Source of the DNA: Candidatus Thorarchaeota archaeon
Lineage (GTDB): Archaea; Asgardarchaeota; Thorarchaeia; Thorarchaeales; Thorarchaeaceae
Length of the DNA: 28,494 nucleotides
Assembly: GCA_030638785.1 (NCBI GenBank)
Contig: DAOWDY010000040.1
Span: 1-28,494 of the forward strand
Direction of reading: 5' to 3'
Below are positions 6,450 to 13,626 of this stretch, piece by piece (position 1 is the first letter of the stretch; every line of letters starts with the position of its first letter). Position numbers and translations under genes: made by a program. The notes beneath the pieces are model-generated. The model was not told the origin of the DNA and made no database searches. It saw only the letters and a list, made by a program, of their open reading frames with translations.

Positions 6450-9400
6450 ATGAAATTCAAGAAATCCATTATACAGGCGCTTATTGACGAAGTTGAGGGC
6501 GTACAAGGAGGATATGGCGCGAGCTTCGAAGAGGATGGTCCACCATCAGCCAACATTAACGCTAAGGTTAGAGGACCCTGGTTATGGGTTTCAGGACGAG
6601 CAGATTATGAAGGTGCAACATGGGATCAGTCGACTGACCGGACTAGCGGAGACCCTTACTCTGCACATGTGTTTCGTGATTGGATAGGAAAGAGCGAAAC
6701 AGCTCCACCGTCAGTTTCGAGTTATGATGAACTCAATGAGTGGGCATTATTTCGTACTAGATACGAGAGGGAGTATACTGATGTGGGATCATGGGGTGTA
6801 CATTCGGATCGCTATGTTGAAGATGTTTCAAAGGATGGAATCGTGAAAGTCAATGTAGTTTCCAATCGCAGATTTCAGGATGTTAGTCCAGATTCCGAAA
6901 CCAGATATGAACAGGTTGACTTGAAAATCTTTGATGCAGTGTCCTTTGGGGAAATAGTAGAACTTCTGAGGAATCCTAATCCATTCGTACGTGAGGTTTC
7001 TGCTAAGTTACTCGGACAGCTTCAAGACAAACGAGCAATAGATCCGCACTTAATTAGGGCAGCAGACGATGAATCGAAGGACGTCCAGAATTATGCAATA
7101 AATGCACTTGGTAACGTGGGTGGAAAGAAGTCGATTGAGAAACTTAGTAAGTTGCTGATTGAGAGCAAGTACCCACTCACCTCTGTTACTTACGCAATGT
7201 CCAAGATTGGCAAACCAGGATTGGATGCGATTTCTCCTGGGCTTGATTCCGAGAACCAAGCAGTTCGTATTGCCGTAGTTTCGGTGATGCAGAACATTGG
7301 AGGGAAGAGAGTCATCAGCCTGCTTAGAGAGGCACTGAGTAACAATACAACAGAAGATAATGTAGCAACTCTGAAGCGCATCATCACTGCGCTGGGGGAG
7401 CTAGAAACAAAGGATGCTGTAGAGGATATTCTTCCGTTCCTTAATCATGAGGATTCAGCAGTCCAACAAGTTGTAGTGGATTCTTTGAAAAACATGAAGG
7501 GCGAACAAGCCATTGATCCACTAGTTCAAGGTCTTCTTACATGTCATCATTGGGTACGAAAGTATGTAGCTGAGACACTTGGCGAATTAGGTTGGAAACC
7601 ATCCACACCCGAAGAAGAGAGCTGGGTAGAATTCGCAAATGAAGAATGGGAGAAACTAATAGCACGCGGAAACCCTGCTATCGAAGCCATCCTTCAAGCA
7701 CTTACAGACAAGGATGAATATCATCGAGGAAAGATTCTAACACCACTGGGTAAAACTGGAGTTACTTTCAGCGATCCAAGGATTGCAGACGCCATTCTGG
7801 CAATCTATAAGGATAAGGAACAGGCGGATTATAGAAAGAGAGAAGCTATTGGGGCATTGAGTTGCGTTCCAACACCCAAGGTAGCTAAATTTCTGATTCG
7901 TGAATACTCGAAAGTGGAACGCGATTATCTAAGGAAGGGACTCTTCAACGCTATCAGCAATCTGGTAATAGCTGAATTTGATATAGCGAGTAATTTGATT
8001 TCGTATCTAAAGCGAAAAAAGACCGATATATTATCCAAACCTGAAATCGAAGCTCATCTGCGTCTGTTCACTATTATTCCATTAACTCCTAAGCAACTCG
8101 TGAACATTAGACCATGGATAGCATCAATCGATATCAAGAAACTAGATGAAGACGCTAGTGAAGTTATATCGGCTATGCTTGCTTTGGAACTGATACTTCC
8201 AAAATTCACTGACAAGAAGTTTAACACAAGGAAAGAGGCTCTAGAGTCTATAGAAAAGATTAGCATTCCGTCAGCTATCTATCCATTGATAGAAGCACTC
8301 AATGACGAACATTATTTCATTAGAGAAAAAGCCTCGAAACTGATTGGTAACCTTGGAGACGGAGCGGTTTCTAAAACAGTAGCGGCTCTTACTAACAAGG
8401 ATCCCAGAGTTAGGATAGGTGCAGCTGAAGCACTAGGCAGACTTCGAAATGGAAGAGCAGCAGAACCTCTCATGAAGGCGCTCAAAGATAAGCATCGAAT
8501 TGTCAGGCAAAATTCTGCTTGGGCACTAGGACGTTTGTATTTGCATTACAAGGATTATGAGAAGCTCAGAGGGATGATCATTAAAGCCTTGACAAAGACG
8601 ATGAAGTCCAAAGACTACCTTCCTGTTCGTTTCAATGCTGTCTATTCTTTAGGTCAACTAGAGAAGACAAAGGTCGTCAAACCACTTCTTGAAGCAATGG
8701 ATTATCCGGAAAAGGAGTTCAGACTGAATGCTACATACGGATTCCTCAAACTTTCACAGTTCATCGCGCAGAATTCTGATTTCAGCAGTCGGATTGTGGA
8801 TCGATTGATTGTAACGTTGTCTGATGATGTTGATCGTGTGCGTTACAATGCAGTGGATGGATTACGATTCTTCGGGGGAGAAAAAGCCTCGAAGGCACTA
8901 GAGCAAGTGAAGGATGACCAAGACCCACAGATGCGGGAACTTGTTGAGAGAGCAATTAAGGAAATCAAGAATCTGAAAGGGACAAGGCGTTCCTCTTGGA
9001 GTTTCAGTGTACGAAGTCATGTTCAACTCCGAGATCCAGAAGTCATTGAAGAGCTTATTCCATTCTTTATGGACGAGAGTGATGAGGTTCAACGAAGTAC
9101 TCAGATTGCAATCAGCAAATTCGGAATCCTCGCTTTTGATCGCATGATGGAGTTGCTTCAAGACACAGAACAACACTATTTGATTAGAATGGGGGCTACA
9201 GCTACCTTCGGAGATATCGGTGACAAACGTGCAACGGATATACTGATCGAAACTCTGAGTGATGAACATGACGATGTCAGATGCAATGCAGCGTGGGCAC
9301 TTGCTGAGCTCAAGGACAAACGTTCTGTCAAGGCGTTGGTGAAGGCCACTAAGGACAGCAATTGGCAAGTACGGTTGAATGCAGGCGCAGCCTTGGGTAA

Positions 9401-9602
9401 GATCAAAGGAAAAGGAGCCCTTGATGCAATACTGAAGCTGATAGAGGATGAACATCCACAGGTCAGAGAAATTTGTACAAGTTACCTTGGTCAGTTCAAG
9501 AGTCCACGCGTATTGCCAGCATTGAAATCAAAACTCAAGGATAAAGACAAGAAGGTTCGAGAGATTGCCCAGAGTTGGATTGACCATCTTGAGAAGAAAT
9601 AG
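6450..9602 (+). CDS. Large HEAT-repeat (PBS-lyase-like) scaffold protein
   Basis: A 1050-residue soluble protein. Residues 1 to about 160 form a distinct domain rich in W, Y and D with no family I recognise. From about residue 165 to the end it is an alpha-solenoid of HEAT/PBS-lyase-type repeats of about 31 residues with the pattern D-x-x-x-V-R-x-x-A-x-x-A-L-G-x-L/I-x-x-x-x-A (for example VREVSAKLLGQLQDKRAI, VRIGAAEALGRLRNGRAA and VRLNAGAALGKIKGKGAL). The middle (about 390-600) is less regular and may be a hinge. No signal peptide or membrane helix is seen. The ATG at 6450 is preferred over the TTG at 6435 because GGAG overlaps that TTG and lies 9 bases before the ATG. It is probably a binding platform; the PBS-lyase name reflects the repeat type only, since no bilin enzyme is implied. 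Confidence 0.88.
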   Translation: MKFKKSIIQALIDEVEGVQGGYGASFEEDGPPSANINAKVRGPWLWVSGRADYEGATWDQSTDRTSGDPYSAHVFRDWIGKSETAPPSVSSYDELNEWALFRTRYEREYTDVGSWGVHSDRYVEDVSKDGIVKVNVVSNRRFQDVSPDSETRYEQVDLKIFDAVSFGEIVELLRNPNPFVREVSAKLLGQLQDKRAIDPHLIRAADDESKDVQNYAINALGNVGGKKSIEKLSKLLIESKYPLTSVTYAMSKIGKPGLDAISPGLDSENQAVRIAVVSVMQNIGGKRVISLLREALSNNTTEDNVATLKRIITALGELETKDAVEDILPFLNHEDSAVQQVVVDSLKNMKGEQAIDPLVQGLLTCHHWVRKYVAETLGELGWKPSTPEEESWVEFANEEWEKLIARGNPAIEAILQALTDKDEYHRGKILTPLGKTGVTFSDPRIADAILAIYKDKEQADYRKREAIGALSCVPTPKVAKFLIREYSKVERDYLRKGLFNAISNLVIAEFDIASNLISYLKRKKTDILSKPEIEAHLRLFTIIPLTPKQLVNIRPWIASIDIKKLDEDASEVISAMLALELILPKFTDKKFNTRKEALESIEKISIPSAIYPLIEALNDEHYFIREKASKLIGNLGDGAVSKTVAALTNKDPRVRIGAAEALGRLRNGRAAEPLMKALKDKHRIVRQNSAWALGRLYLHYKDYEKLRGMIIKALTKTMKSKDYLPVRFNAVYSLGQLEKTKVVKPLLEAMDYPEKEFRLNATYGFLKLSQFIAQNSDFSSRIVDRLIVTLSDDVDRVRYNAVDGLRFFGGEKASKALEQVKDDQDPQMRELVERAIKEIKNLKGTRRSSWSFSVRSHVQLRDPEVIEELIPFFMDESDEVQRSTQIAISKFGILAFDRMMELLQDTEQHYLIRMGATATFGDIGDKRATDILIETLSDEHDDVRCNAAWALAELKDKRSVKALVKATKDSNWQVRLNAGAALGKIKGKGALDAILKLIEDEHPQVREICTSYLGQFKSPRVLPALKSKLKDKDKKVREIAQSWIDHLEKK

Positions 9603-9646
9603 TTCTATCACATTCCCGAGTTCCAGAGCATTCTTTAGGAGGTGTT

Positions 9647-9892
9647 TTGGCCAAAAAACTCAGTATTCATTGGAAGAAGGAGAAGACTGTGAGTGTTGTA
9701 GAGTACGTTCCTTGTGAGCTATGTATTGAACAAGAGGTTGCAAGGCTGTTATCGTTGAGTTTGGATTTAGGAATTGATCCACAGTCACGGGAAGATGTGA
9801 GGAATCTAATACGAATGTTTGATTATTCCTCATTGAAGGAAGACAAGTCATTTGTAGAGAATGTCATCGATGGATACCTAGATGCATCTTAG
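9647..9892 (+). CDS. Small CxxC protein downstream of the HEAT-repeat gene
   Basis: An 81-residue soluble protein with no family I can name. It opens with a basic KKLSIHWKKEK stretch and has one CxxC pair (Cys23 and Cys26 in VPCELC), followed by a helical, acidic C-terminal half. One CxxC is half of a zinc site, so metal binding would need a dimer or a partner. The start is a TTG at 9647 with a full AGGAGG at 9637-9642, only 4 bases away; no better in-frame start exists. It follows the HEAT gene by 44 bases and is probably co-transcribed. The reading-frame quality and the ribosome site support a real gene. Confidence 0.65.
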   Translation: MAKKLSIHWKKEKTVSVVEYVPCELCIEQEVARLLSLSLDLGIDPQSREDVRNLIRMFDYSSLKEDKSFVENVIDGYLDAS

Positions 9893-9917
9893 TGAAGATG
9901 TGTTGTTCGATTCTCAT

Positions 9918-10991
9918 TTAGTTTTTCTTACTCCTCATAATCACAACTACTAACACTATCATTACTACAGCAGCTACTGCACCAACAATAAGCACCTCAG
10001 TCGGAATTGTAAATCCAGGGGAGGTTGCTTCTGTCACAATGATGCTGAATGAGCCTTCAAGTGTATAGCCATTAGTATCATTGACCCAGACATGCAAACC
10101 ATATTGTCCAAGATCTAGATTCGTTCTATTGGTTACGATTCCCTCATCGTCAATGGCGAAATTGACTGTGTCATTTAATCGATACGAATCAATGCCGCTT
10201 GTGTCAGATGCATTCAGATCGTATCGGAGAGCTGTATTTAGATTAAGAGATACATTTTCGGGAAAGCTATGTAACCAATGCGGCGGAGCTTTGTCAATTG
10301 TTATTGTTTCACTCGTAACTGTGATGTTGTCTATAGCCCGACCAGGGAAAGTACTGAATGTGAATAGATTGGATGATTGAACCTGTTGGTCTACAGCAGT
10401 AATACAGAGTGAACCATTCAGATATACACAAAACTCACCGGTACTATCACGTGTAACATCGATGTGTTGCCACCCATCAAGAGTCCCTGTAGATTTGTAT
10501 CCTAACCATGTAAGATCGTTTGGAAAATCTATGCCCTTTAGTAGAGTGATTCCATCTTCCGTCCACCACTTATATGGACCAAGCAGAAGCTGTATTCCAT
10601 AAGCGTCTTTCAAATAATCTTCAACTGAATGTTCACCCACAATGAAGTACACAACAATTTCATCTGAGTCAGCATCAACAGCGAACAAATCAAAGCTCCA
10701 TGTTCCGTAAGCTACCATATTTTCATGCAATGCCAGATTCCATTCAGGATACTGTGCAGTCAATGCTCCATTAATGATACTGAAATTTCCAGGATACCAT
10801 ACATCAAAGACTCCGATTGGTTGTGAAATTGTGGTCCAGTCATCAAAGTTTCCATCCTGAAAGTCATCTGACCAAGATGGATCTTGGGATGATACAGAAT
10901 GAGCTGGTGCTACAGTCACACCTGCAGATCCAATGAACCAACCTTGAATCAATAGCAAAATTACAACTACTCTTACTGACATATATTTCAT
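9918..10991 (-). CDS. Secreted, C-terminally anchored LamG-like surface protein (paralog A)
   Basis: A 357-residue cell-surface protein. The order is: signal peptide (about 1-24, basic start then VVVILLLIQGWFIGSAG), a concanavalin/LamG-like beta-sandwich (about 40-230, opening WSDDFQDGNFDDW and containing GWQHIDVTRD...VYLNGSL), an Ig/cadherin-like domain (about 235-320, with DTSGIDSYRLNDT and VWVNDTNGYT), then one membrane helix (about 329-352) and the basic tail MRSKKN. Many N-x-S/T sequons fit archaeal glycosylation. LamG-like domains often bind sugars; the ligand is unknown. It is a clear tandem duplicate of the gene just upstream, which it follows by 3 bases. Its ribosome site AGGAGG lies in that gene's last codons. 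Confidence 0.85.
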   Translation of the reverse strand: MKYMSVRVVVILLLIQGWFIGSAGVTVAPAHSVSSQDPSWSDDFQDGNFDDWTTISQPIGVFDVWYPGNFSIINGALTAQYPEWNLALHENMVAYGTWSFDLFAVDADSDEIVVYFIVGEHSVEDYLKDAYGIQLLLGPYKWWTEDGITLLKGIDFPNDLTWLGYKSTGTLDGWQHIDVTRDSTGEFCVYLNGSLCITAVDQQVQSSNLFTFSTFPGRAIDNITVTSETITIDKAPPHWLHSFPENVSLNLNTALRYDLNASDTSGIDSYRLNDTVNFAIDDEGIVTNRTNLDLGQYGLHVWVNDTNGYTLEGSFSIIVTEATSPGFTIPTEVLIVGAVAAVVMIVLVVVIMRSKKN

Positions 10992-10994
10992 ATT

Positions 10995-12056
10995 CTATTT
11001 CCTCCTAACTTTCATAAATACTACAACTAACGCTATCATCACTACAATCGCAATTGCACCAATGATTAGTATCTCCGTTGGAATTGTGAATCCAGGTGCA
11101 ATGCTTTCTGTCACAAGAATACTGAACGAGCCCTCTGCTGTGTAGCCATTCGTATCATTGACATAGACTTCGAGTCCATACGTTCCAAGAGTGAGACTAA
11201 TCCTATTGGTTATGACTCCATCATCATCAATCATGAAATTAGTGGTATCGTTTATCCAATATGTATCAATACCTGAAGAATCTGAAGCATTCAAATCGAA
11301 TCTGAATGGCTCGTTCAATTGAAGCGGAATATAGTCGGGAGCTTCAGAGAGCCATATGGGTGGTGCCTTGTCAATTGTGATGAGATTGTCCGTGACGGTC
11401 ACATTATCTATACCCTGTCCAGCTCTCCCAGAAAAACAGAAAAGATTCGATCCCGTGAACCTGTTACCTAATTGATTTATGTACAAAGAACCGTTCAGGT
11501 ATACGCATATTTGTCCTGCATTGTCACGTGTTATATCAAGATGCTGCCAGCCTTTGAGTTCTCCAGTCGCACTGTACCCTAGCCAACTGTAATTCGGGGT
11601 TGTAGTCCATTCGATTAATGCAACACCGTCAGCACCAAAGGTATAGCGGGGGCTTGTAAATATATTAATGCCATACATATTTTTCCAATGATCTTCCTGG
11701 GTATGGTTCTCCAGAATAAATCCAATAACAAGCTCGTTCACATCATCGAAAACAAAAAGATCCATGCTCCATGTTCCTACAAACACTTCGCTATCATGGA
11801 AAGCATAGTTCCACATTGGTCCTTGTCCGAATAAAGCCCCATTTACGATTGTGAAATTACTCGGTAGTTTTTCAGACGTCCTTTGTCCTCCATAGGTTAA
11901 CCAATCATCATAATTCCCATCCTGAAAATCATCGGACCAAGACAAATCTTGCGATGATACAGAATGAGGTTGAACTGCTGTCATACCAGCAGAGCCTATC
12001 CACCAACCCTGAAGCAATAGCACAATCACGATTATTCGCACAGACATCCTTCTCAT
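10995..12056 (-). CDS. Secreted, C-terminally anchored LamG-like surface protein (paralog B)
   Basis: Tandem paralog of the preceding entry with the same layout in 353 residues: signal peptide (1-24), LamG-like domain (about 38-225, WSDDFQDGNYDDW and GWQHLDITRD), Ig-like domain (about 235-318, DSSGIDTYWINDT and VYVNDTNGYTAEGSF), membrane helix (about 325-347) and basic tail MKVRRK. The two proteins match almost exactly at the termini and in the Ig-like domain but differ in the LamG loops, as expected if the ligand surface has diverged. Two ATG codons (12056 and 12047) are possible. I kept the first because it aligns with paralog A, although its GAGG site abuts it, while the second ATG has GAGG 9 bases away. 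It is transcribed first of the pair. Confidence 0.85.
   Translation of the reverse strand: MRRMSVRIIVIVLLLQGWWIGSAGMTAVQPHSVSSQDLSWSDDFQDGNYDDWLTYGGQRTSEKLPSNFTIVNGALFGQGPMWNYAFHDSEVFVGTWSMDLFVFDDVNELVIGFILENHTQEDHWKNMYGINIFTSPRYTFGADGVALIEWTTTPNYSWLGYSATGELKGWQHLDITRDNAGQICVYLNGSLYINQLGNRFTGSNLFCFSGRAGQGIDNVTVTDNLITIDKAPPIWLSEAPDYIPLQLNEPFRFDLNASDSSGIDTYWINDTTNFMIDDDGVITNRISLTLGTYGLEVYVNDTNGYTAEGSFSILVTESIAPGFTIPTEILIIGAIAIVVMIALVVVFMKVRRK
10996..11006 (-). promoter_or_regulatory. Ribosome site embedded in the C-terminal codons of the upstream paralog
   Basis: The minus strand reads GTT AGG AGG AAA TAG AAT ATG: the Arg-Arg-Lys codons that end paralog B form AGGAGG, 9 bases before the ATG of paralog A. 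Translation of the second gene is therefore probably coupled to the first. Confidence 0.7.
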
Positions 12057-12260
12057 CCTCTTGACAGGGGGATGAAACTAGATGTTGATGGTAAATGATT
12101 GTGGTCGTCTGATTCTTAGAAATCGCAGTAGCCTATGATACACAAACCCCTGTAACCTTAACTACATGCTGAGCTTGGCAATAAACCTTGTTGCTCAATC
12201 ATTGAGGTGACGAAATACAATCACCAGTATGATAAGCATCACCACTAGAACAATCGAGAA

Positions 12261-12270
12261 GTTTTATTAG
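12261..12270 (+). promoter_or_regulatory. TATA-like box for the TPR/zinc-ribbon gene
   Basis: GTTTTATTAG lies about 38 bases before the GTG start at 12304, giving a very short leader. It sits in the 247-base gap between divergent genes; the rest of the gap shows no clear box for the minus-strand surface genes. Confidence 0.4.
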
Positions 12271-12303
12271 AAGCTAGCACGAATTCAGATATGGTGGAGC
12301 ATT

Positions 12304-12882
12304 GTGTGGGGCAAAAAGAAAGATGAACTATTAAAACAAGGTCTAGACCATTTTGAGAATGGCAGATACGATGATGCAATACAATACTTTCGAAAGCAAT
12401 TGGATGAGGATCCAAGTTCTGCGGAGGCACTATTTCATTTGAAACAGGCTAAGGCAAAGAGTGCTCCGACTTACAGCTGGACATGTAAGGACTGTAAAAC
12501 TCAACAAGAGTCGTCAATATTTCCAGAAACAGCAGGATCAGCGGAGATGAAACGCGGAATGGAGGCTGAAATGTGGGCTGAAATCGCAGATAGTGTTCGT
12601 GATGAAACCTGCAAGAGCTGTGGAAGGGAGGCATCATCATCAATATACCTTTGTGAGAATTGTTTTGAAGATTACATTGCTTTCGTGACGTTTACTGACA
12701 AAGGCAGAGGAGCTACTTCTCTATCAACTACATTCCCAAGCTGTCCAAAATGTGGTCACAGACAGAAATTAGCAGAGGATAAACCAAAACATCTTGTGAA
12801 GAGGTATCGGGCAATGTTAGAGAAATATCCCGCTACGAAAGCTTTTGCTGAAGTCATTAGAAAATCTGGAGTTTTAAAGTGA
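12304..12882 (+). CDS. TPR plus zinc-ribbon protein
   Basis: A 192-residue soluble protein of no family I can name. Residues 8-50 form one or two TPR helices (LDHFENGRYDDAIQYFRKQLDEDP). Four CxxC pairs follow: C61/C64, C103/C106, C117/C120 and C147/C150, in contexts such as TCKDC, TCKSCGRE, LCENC and SCPKCGH, enough for two zinc sites. The C-terminus is helical and basic. It starts at GTG 12304 with GGAG only 4 bases upstream; the following WGKKK and the short leader make this the best choice. Zinc ribbons plus TPR suggest an adaptor for protein or nucleic-acid binding. The gene stands alone between two oppositely oriented genes. Confidence 0.75.
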   Translation: MWGKKKDELLKQGLDHFENGRYDDAIQYFRKQLDEDPSSAEALFHLKQAKAKSAPTYSWTCKDCKTQQESSIFPETAGSAEMKRGMEAEMWAEIADSVRDETCKSCGREASSSIYLCENCFEDYIAFVTFTDKGRGATSLSTTFPSCPKCGHRQKLAEDKPKHLVKRYRAMLEKYPATKAFAEVIRKSGVLK

Positions 12883-13001
12883 GTAACGGTATTCTTGCGA
12901 TTTGAATTGAGGGCTCTTGATGTCAGACCAAAAGAAGAATCGGAGAGAGGAGAGTTCTGGAAATCTTATGTCTACAATGATTGATTTCTAAGTACATAGA
13001 T

Positions 13002-13403
13002 TCAACCACGATTCAGTTCAACCCATGTAGGTTCTGGTGTGATTTCATCCGCTGTATCCTTACCGATACTGTCGTGGATGACAGAGTTGAAACGTTCACT
13101 GGGCGATACCATCATATCATGTTCCACAAGCAGTTGACAAGACAGGAATATTCTATCAGACGTGAATATTGATTGACCTCGGTCAGCCAACTTCTTGAAG
13201 AACTCCTTCTGTTTTTGCGTTTCCTTAGTAGGCGTACCTTCATCGATGTTGACTCTGCAGGTGGTGCACTTTGCTTTACCTCCGCATGCGTGGACGATAT
13301 CGACGCCATTATCTATGAGCGCTTTCAGAAGCTTTGTTCCTTTCTCCACTTCAAATTCTTTTTCGACATTTCTCATAAAGTCGACAACAGTAATCTTTGG
13401 CAT
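13002..13403 (-). CDS. 2Fe-2S ferredoxin, adrenodoxin-type
   Basis: An electron-transfer protein of 133 residues. The cluster ligands are C40, C46, C49 (HACGGKAKCTTCRV) and C89 (FLSCQL), the C-x5-C-x2-C...C pattern of adrenodoxin and related ferredoxins. The beta-grasp opening MPKITVVDF is typical. A 40-residue C-terminal extension, acidic and partly helical (from about residue 96), exceeds the basic domain and may contact a partner. I chose the ATG at 13403 over the ATG at 13418 because a T-rich TATA-like element at 13428-13437 would start transcription close to 13405 and because the family begins here. No reductase is next to it, so its redox partner is unknown. Confidence 0.88.
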   Translation of the reverse strand: MPKITVVDFMRNVEKEFEVEKGTKLLKALIDNGVDIVHACGGKAKCTTCRVNIDEGTPTKETQKQKEFFKKLADRGQSIFTSDRIFLSCQLLVEHDMMVSPSERFNSVIHDSIGKDTADEITPEPTWVELNRG

Positions 13404-13427
13404 AATATACTTGACCATACACGACTA

Positions 13428-13437
13428 CAAAAATACA
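13428..13437 (-). promoter_or_regulatory. TATA-like box for the ferredoxin
   Basis: The minus strand reads TGTATTTTTG. Transcription about 25 bases downstream would begin almost at the ATG at 13403, so the ferredoxin message is probably leaderless. This fits the absence of a ribosome site. Confidence 0.4.
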
Positions 13438-13455
13438 CTGGGCTGTCGTGATTTC

Positions 13456-13572
13456 TTGAAAGCCTGTTTCTTAATCGGACTTATTCTAACACTTCCTGTT
13501 GGAGTATTCTTAGGGGGGATTTCTTTCCTCTATGTTCTTTATAGAAACATTACATTTCTAAAAGGAGTGTAA
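13456..13572 (+). CDS. Possible 38-residue single-span membrane peptide
   Basis: From a TTG at 13456 the plus strand encodes LKACFLIGLILTLPVGVFLG followed by GISFLYVLYRNITFLKGV and a stop. This is one long hydrophobic span with a basic N-terminal residue and a short basic tail. The frame is open far upstream, but there it is only antisense to the ferredoxin. No ribosome site precedes the TTG; a divergent AT-rich element lies about 25 bases upstream. The gap would otherwise be empty, and the peptide looks more like a membrane protein than random sequence. T-rich DNA gives hydrophobic reading frames by chance, so the call is weak. Confidence 0.28.
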   Translation: MKACFLIGLILTLPVGVFLGGISFLYVLYRNITFLKGV

Positions 13573-13606
13573 AAAGAAAAAGCGTTGAGAAGGAAAAATC
13601 CTTCTC
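13571..13606 (-). terminator. Hairpin and T-rich terminator of the three-gene surface operon
   Basis: GAGAAGGA (13587-13594) and TCCTTCTC (13599-13606) form a perfect 8-bp stem with a 4-base loop. On the minus strand the stem is followed by AACGCTTTTTCTTTTT, about 20 bases after the stop at 13627. This is a good intrinsic-type terminator for the cysteine-protease-like gene and its operon. Confidence 0.65.
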
Positions 13607-13626
13607 TAGCTTAGTATTCCAGTCGT

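Noticed and set aside
8898..9455. A 185-codon frame antisense to the HEAT-repeat gene
   Set aside because: The plus strand is unambiguously coding with repeat periodicity here; the antisense frame has no motif or ribosome site.
12920..12991. A 23-codon frame (MSDQKKNRREESSGNL...) with GAGGG 6 bases upstream, after the TPR/zinc-ribbon gene
   Set aside because: It is too short and too ordinary in composition to support without conservation, although the ribosome-site spacing is good.
13173..13451. Plus-strand frames across the ferredoxin gene
   Set aside because: They are antisense to a clear 2Fe-2S ferredoxin. Only the hydrophobic end of one of them, beyond the ferredoxin start, was kept as a weak candidate.
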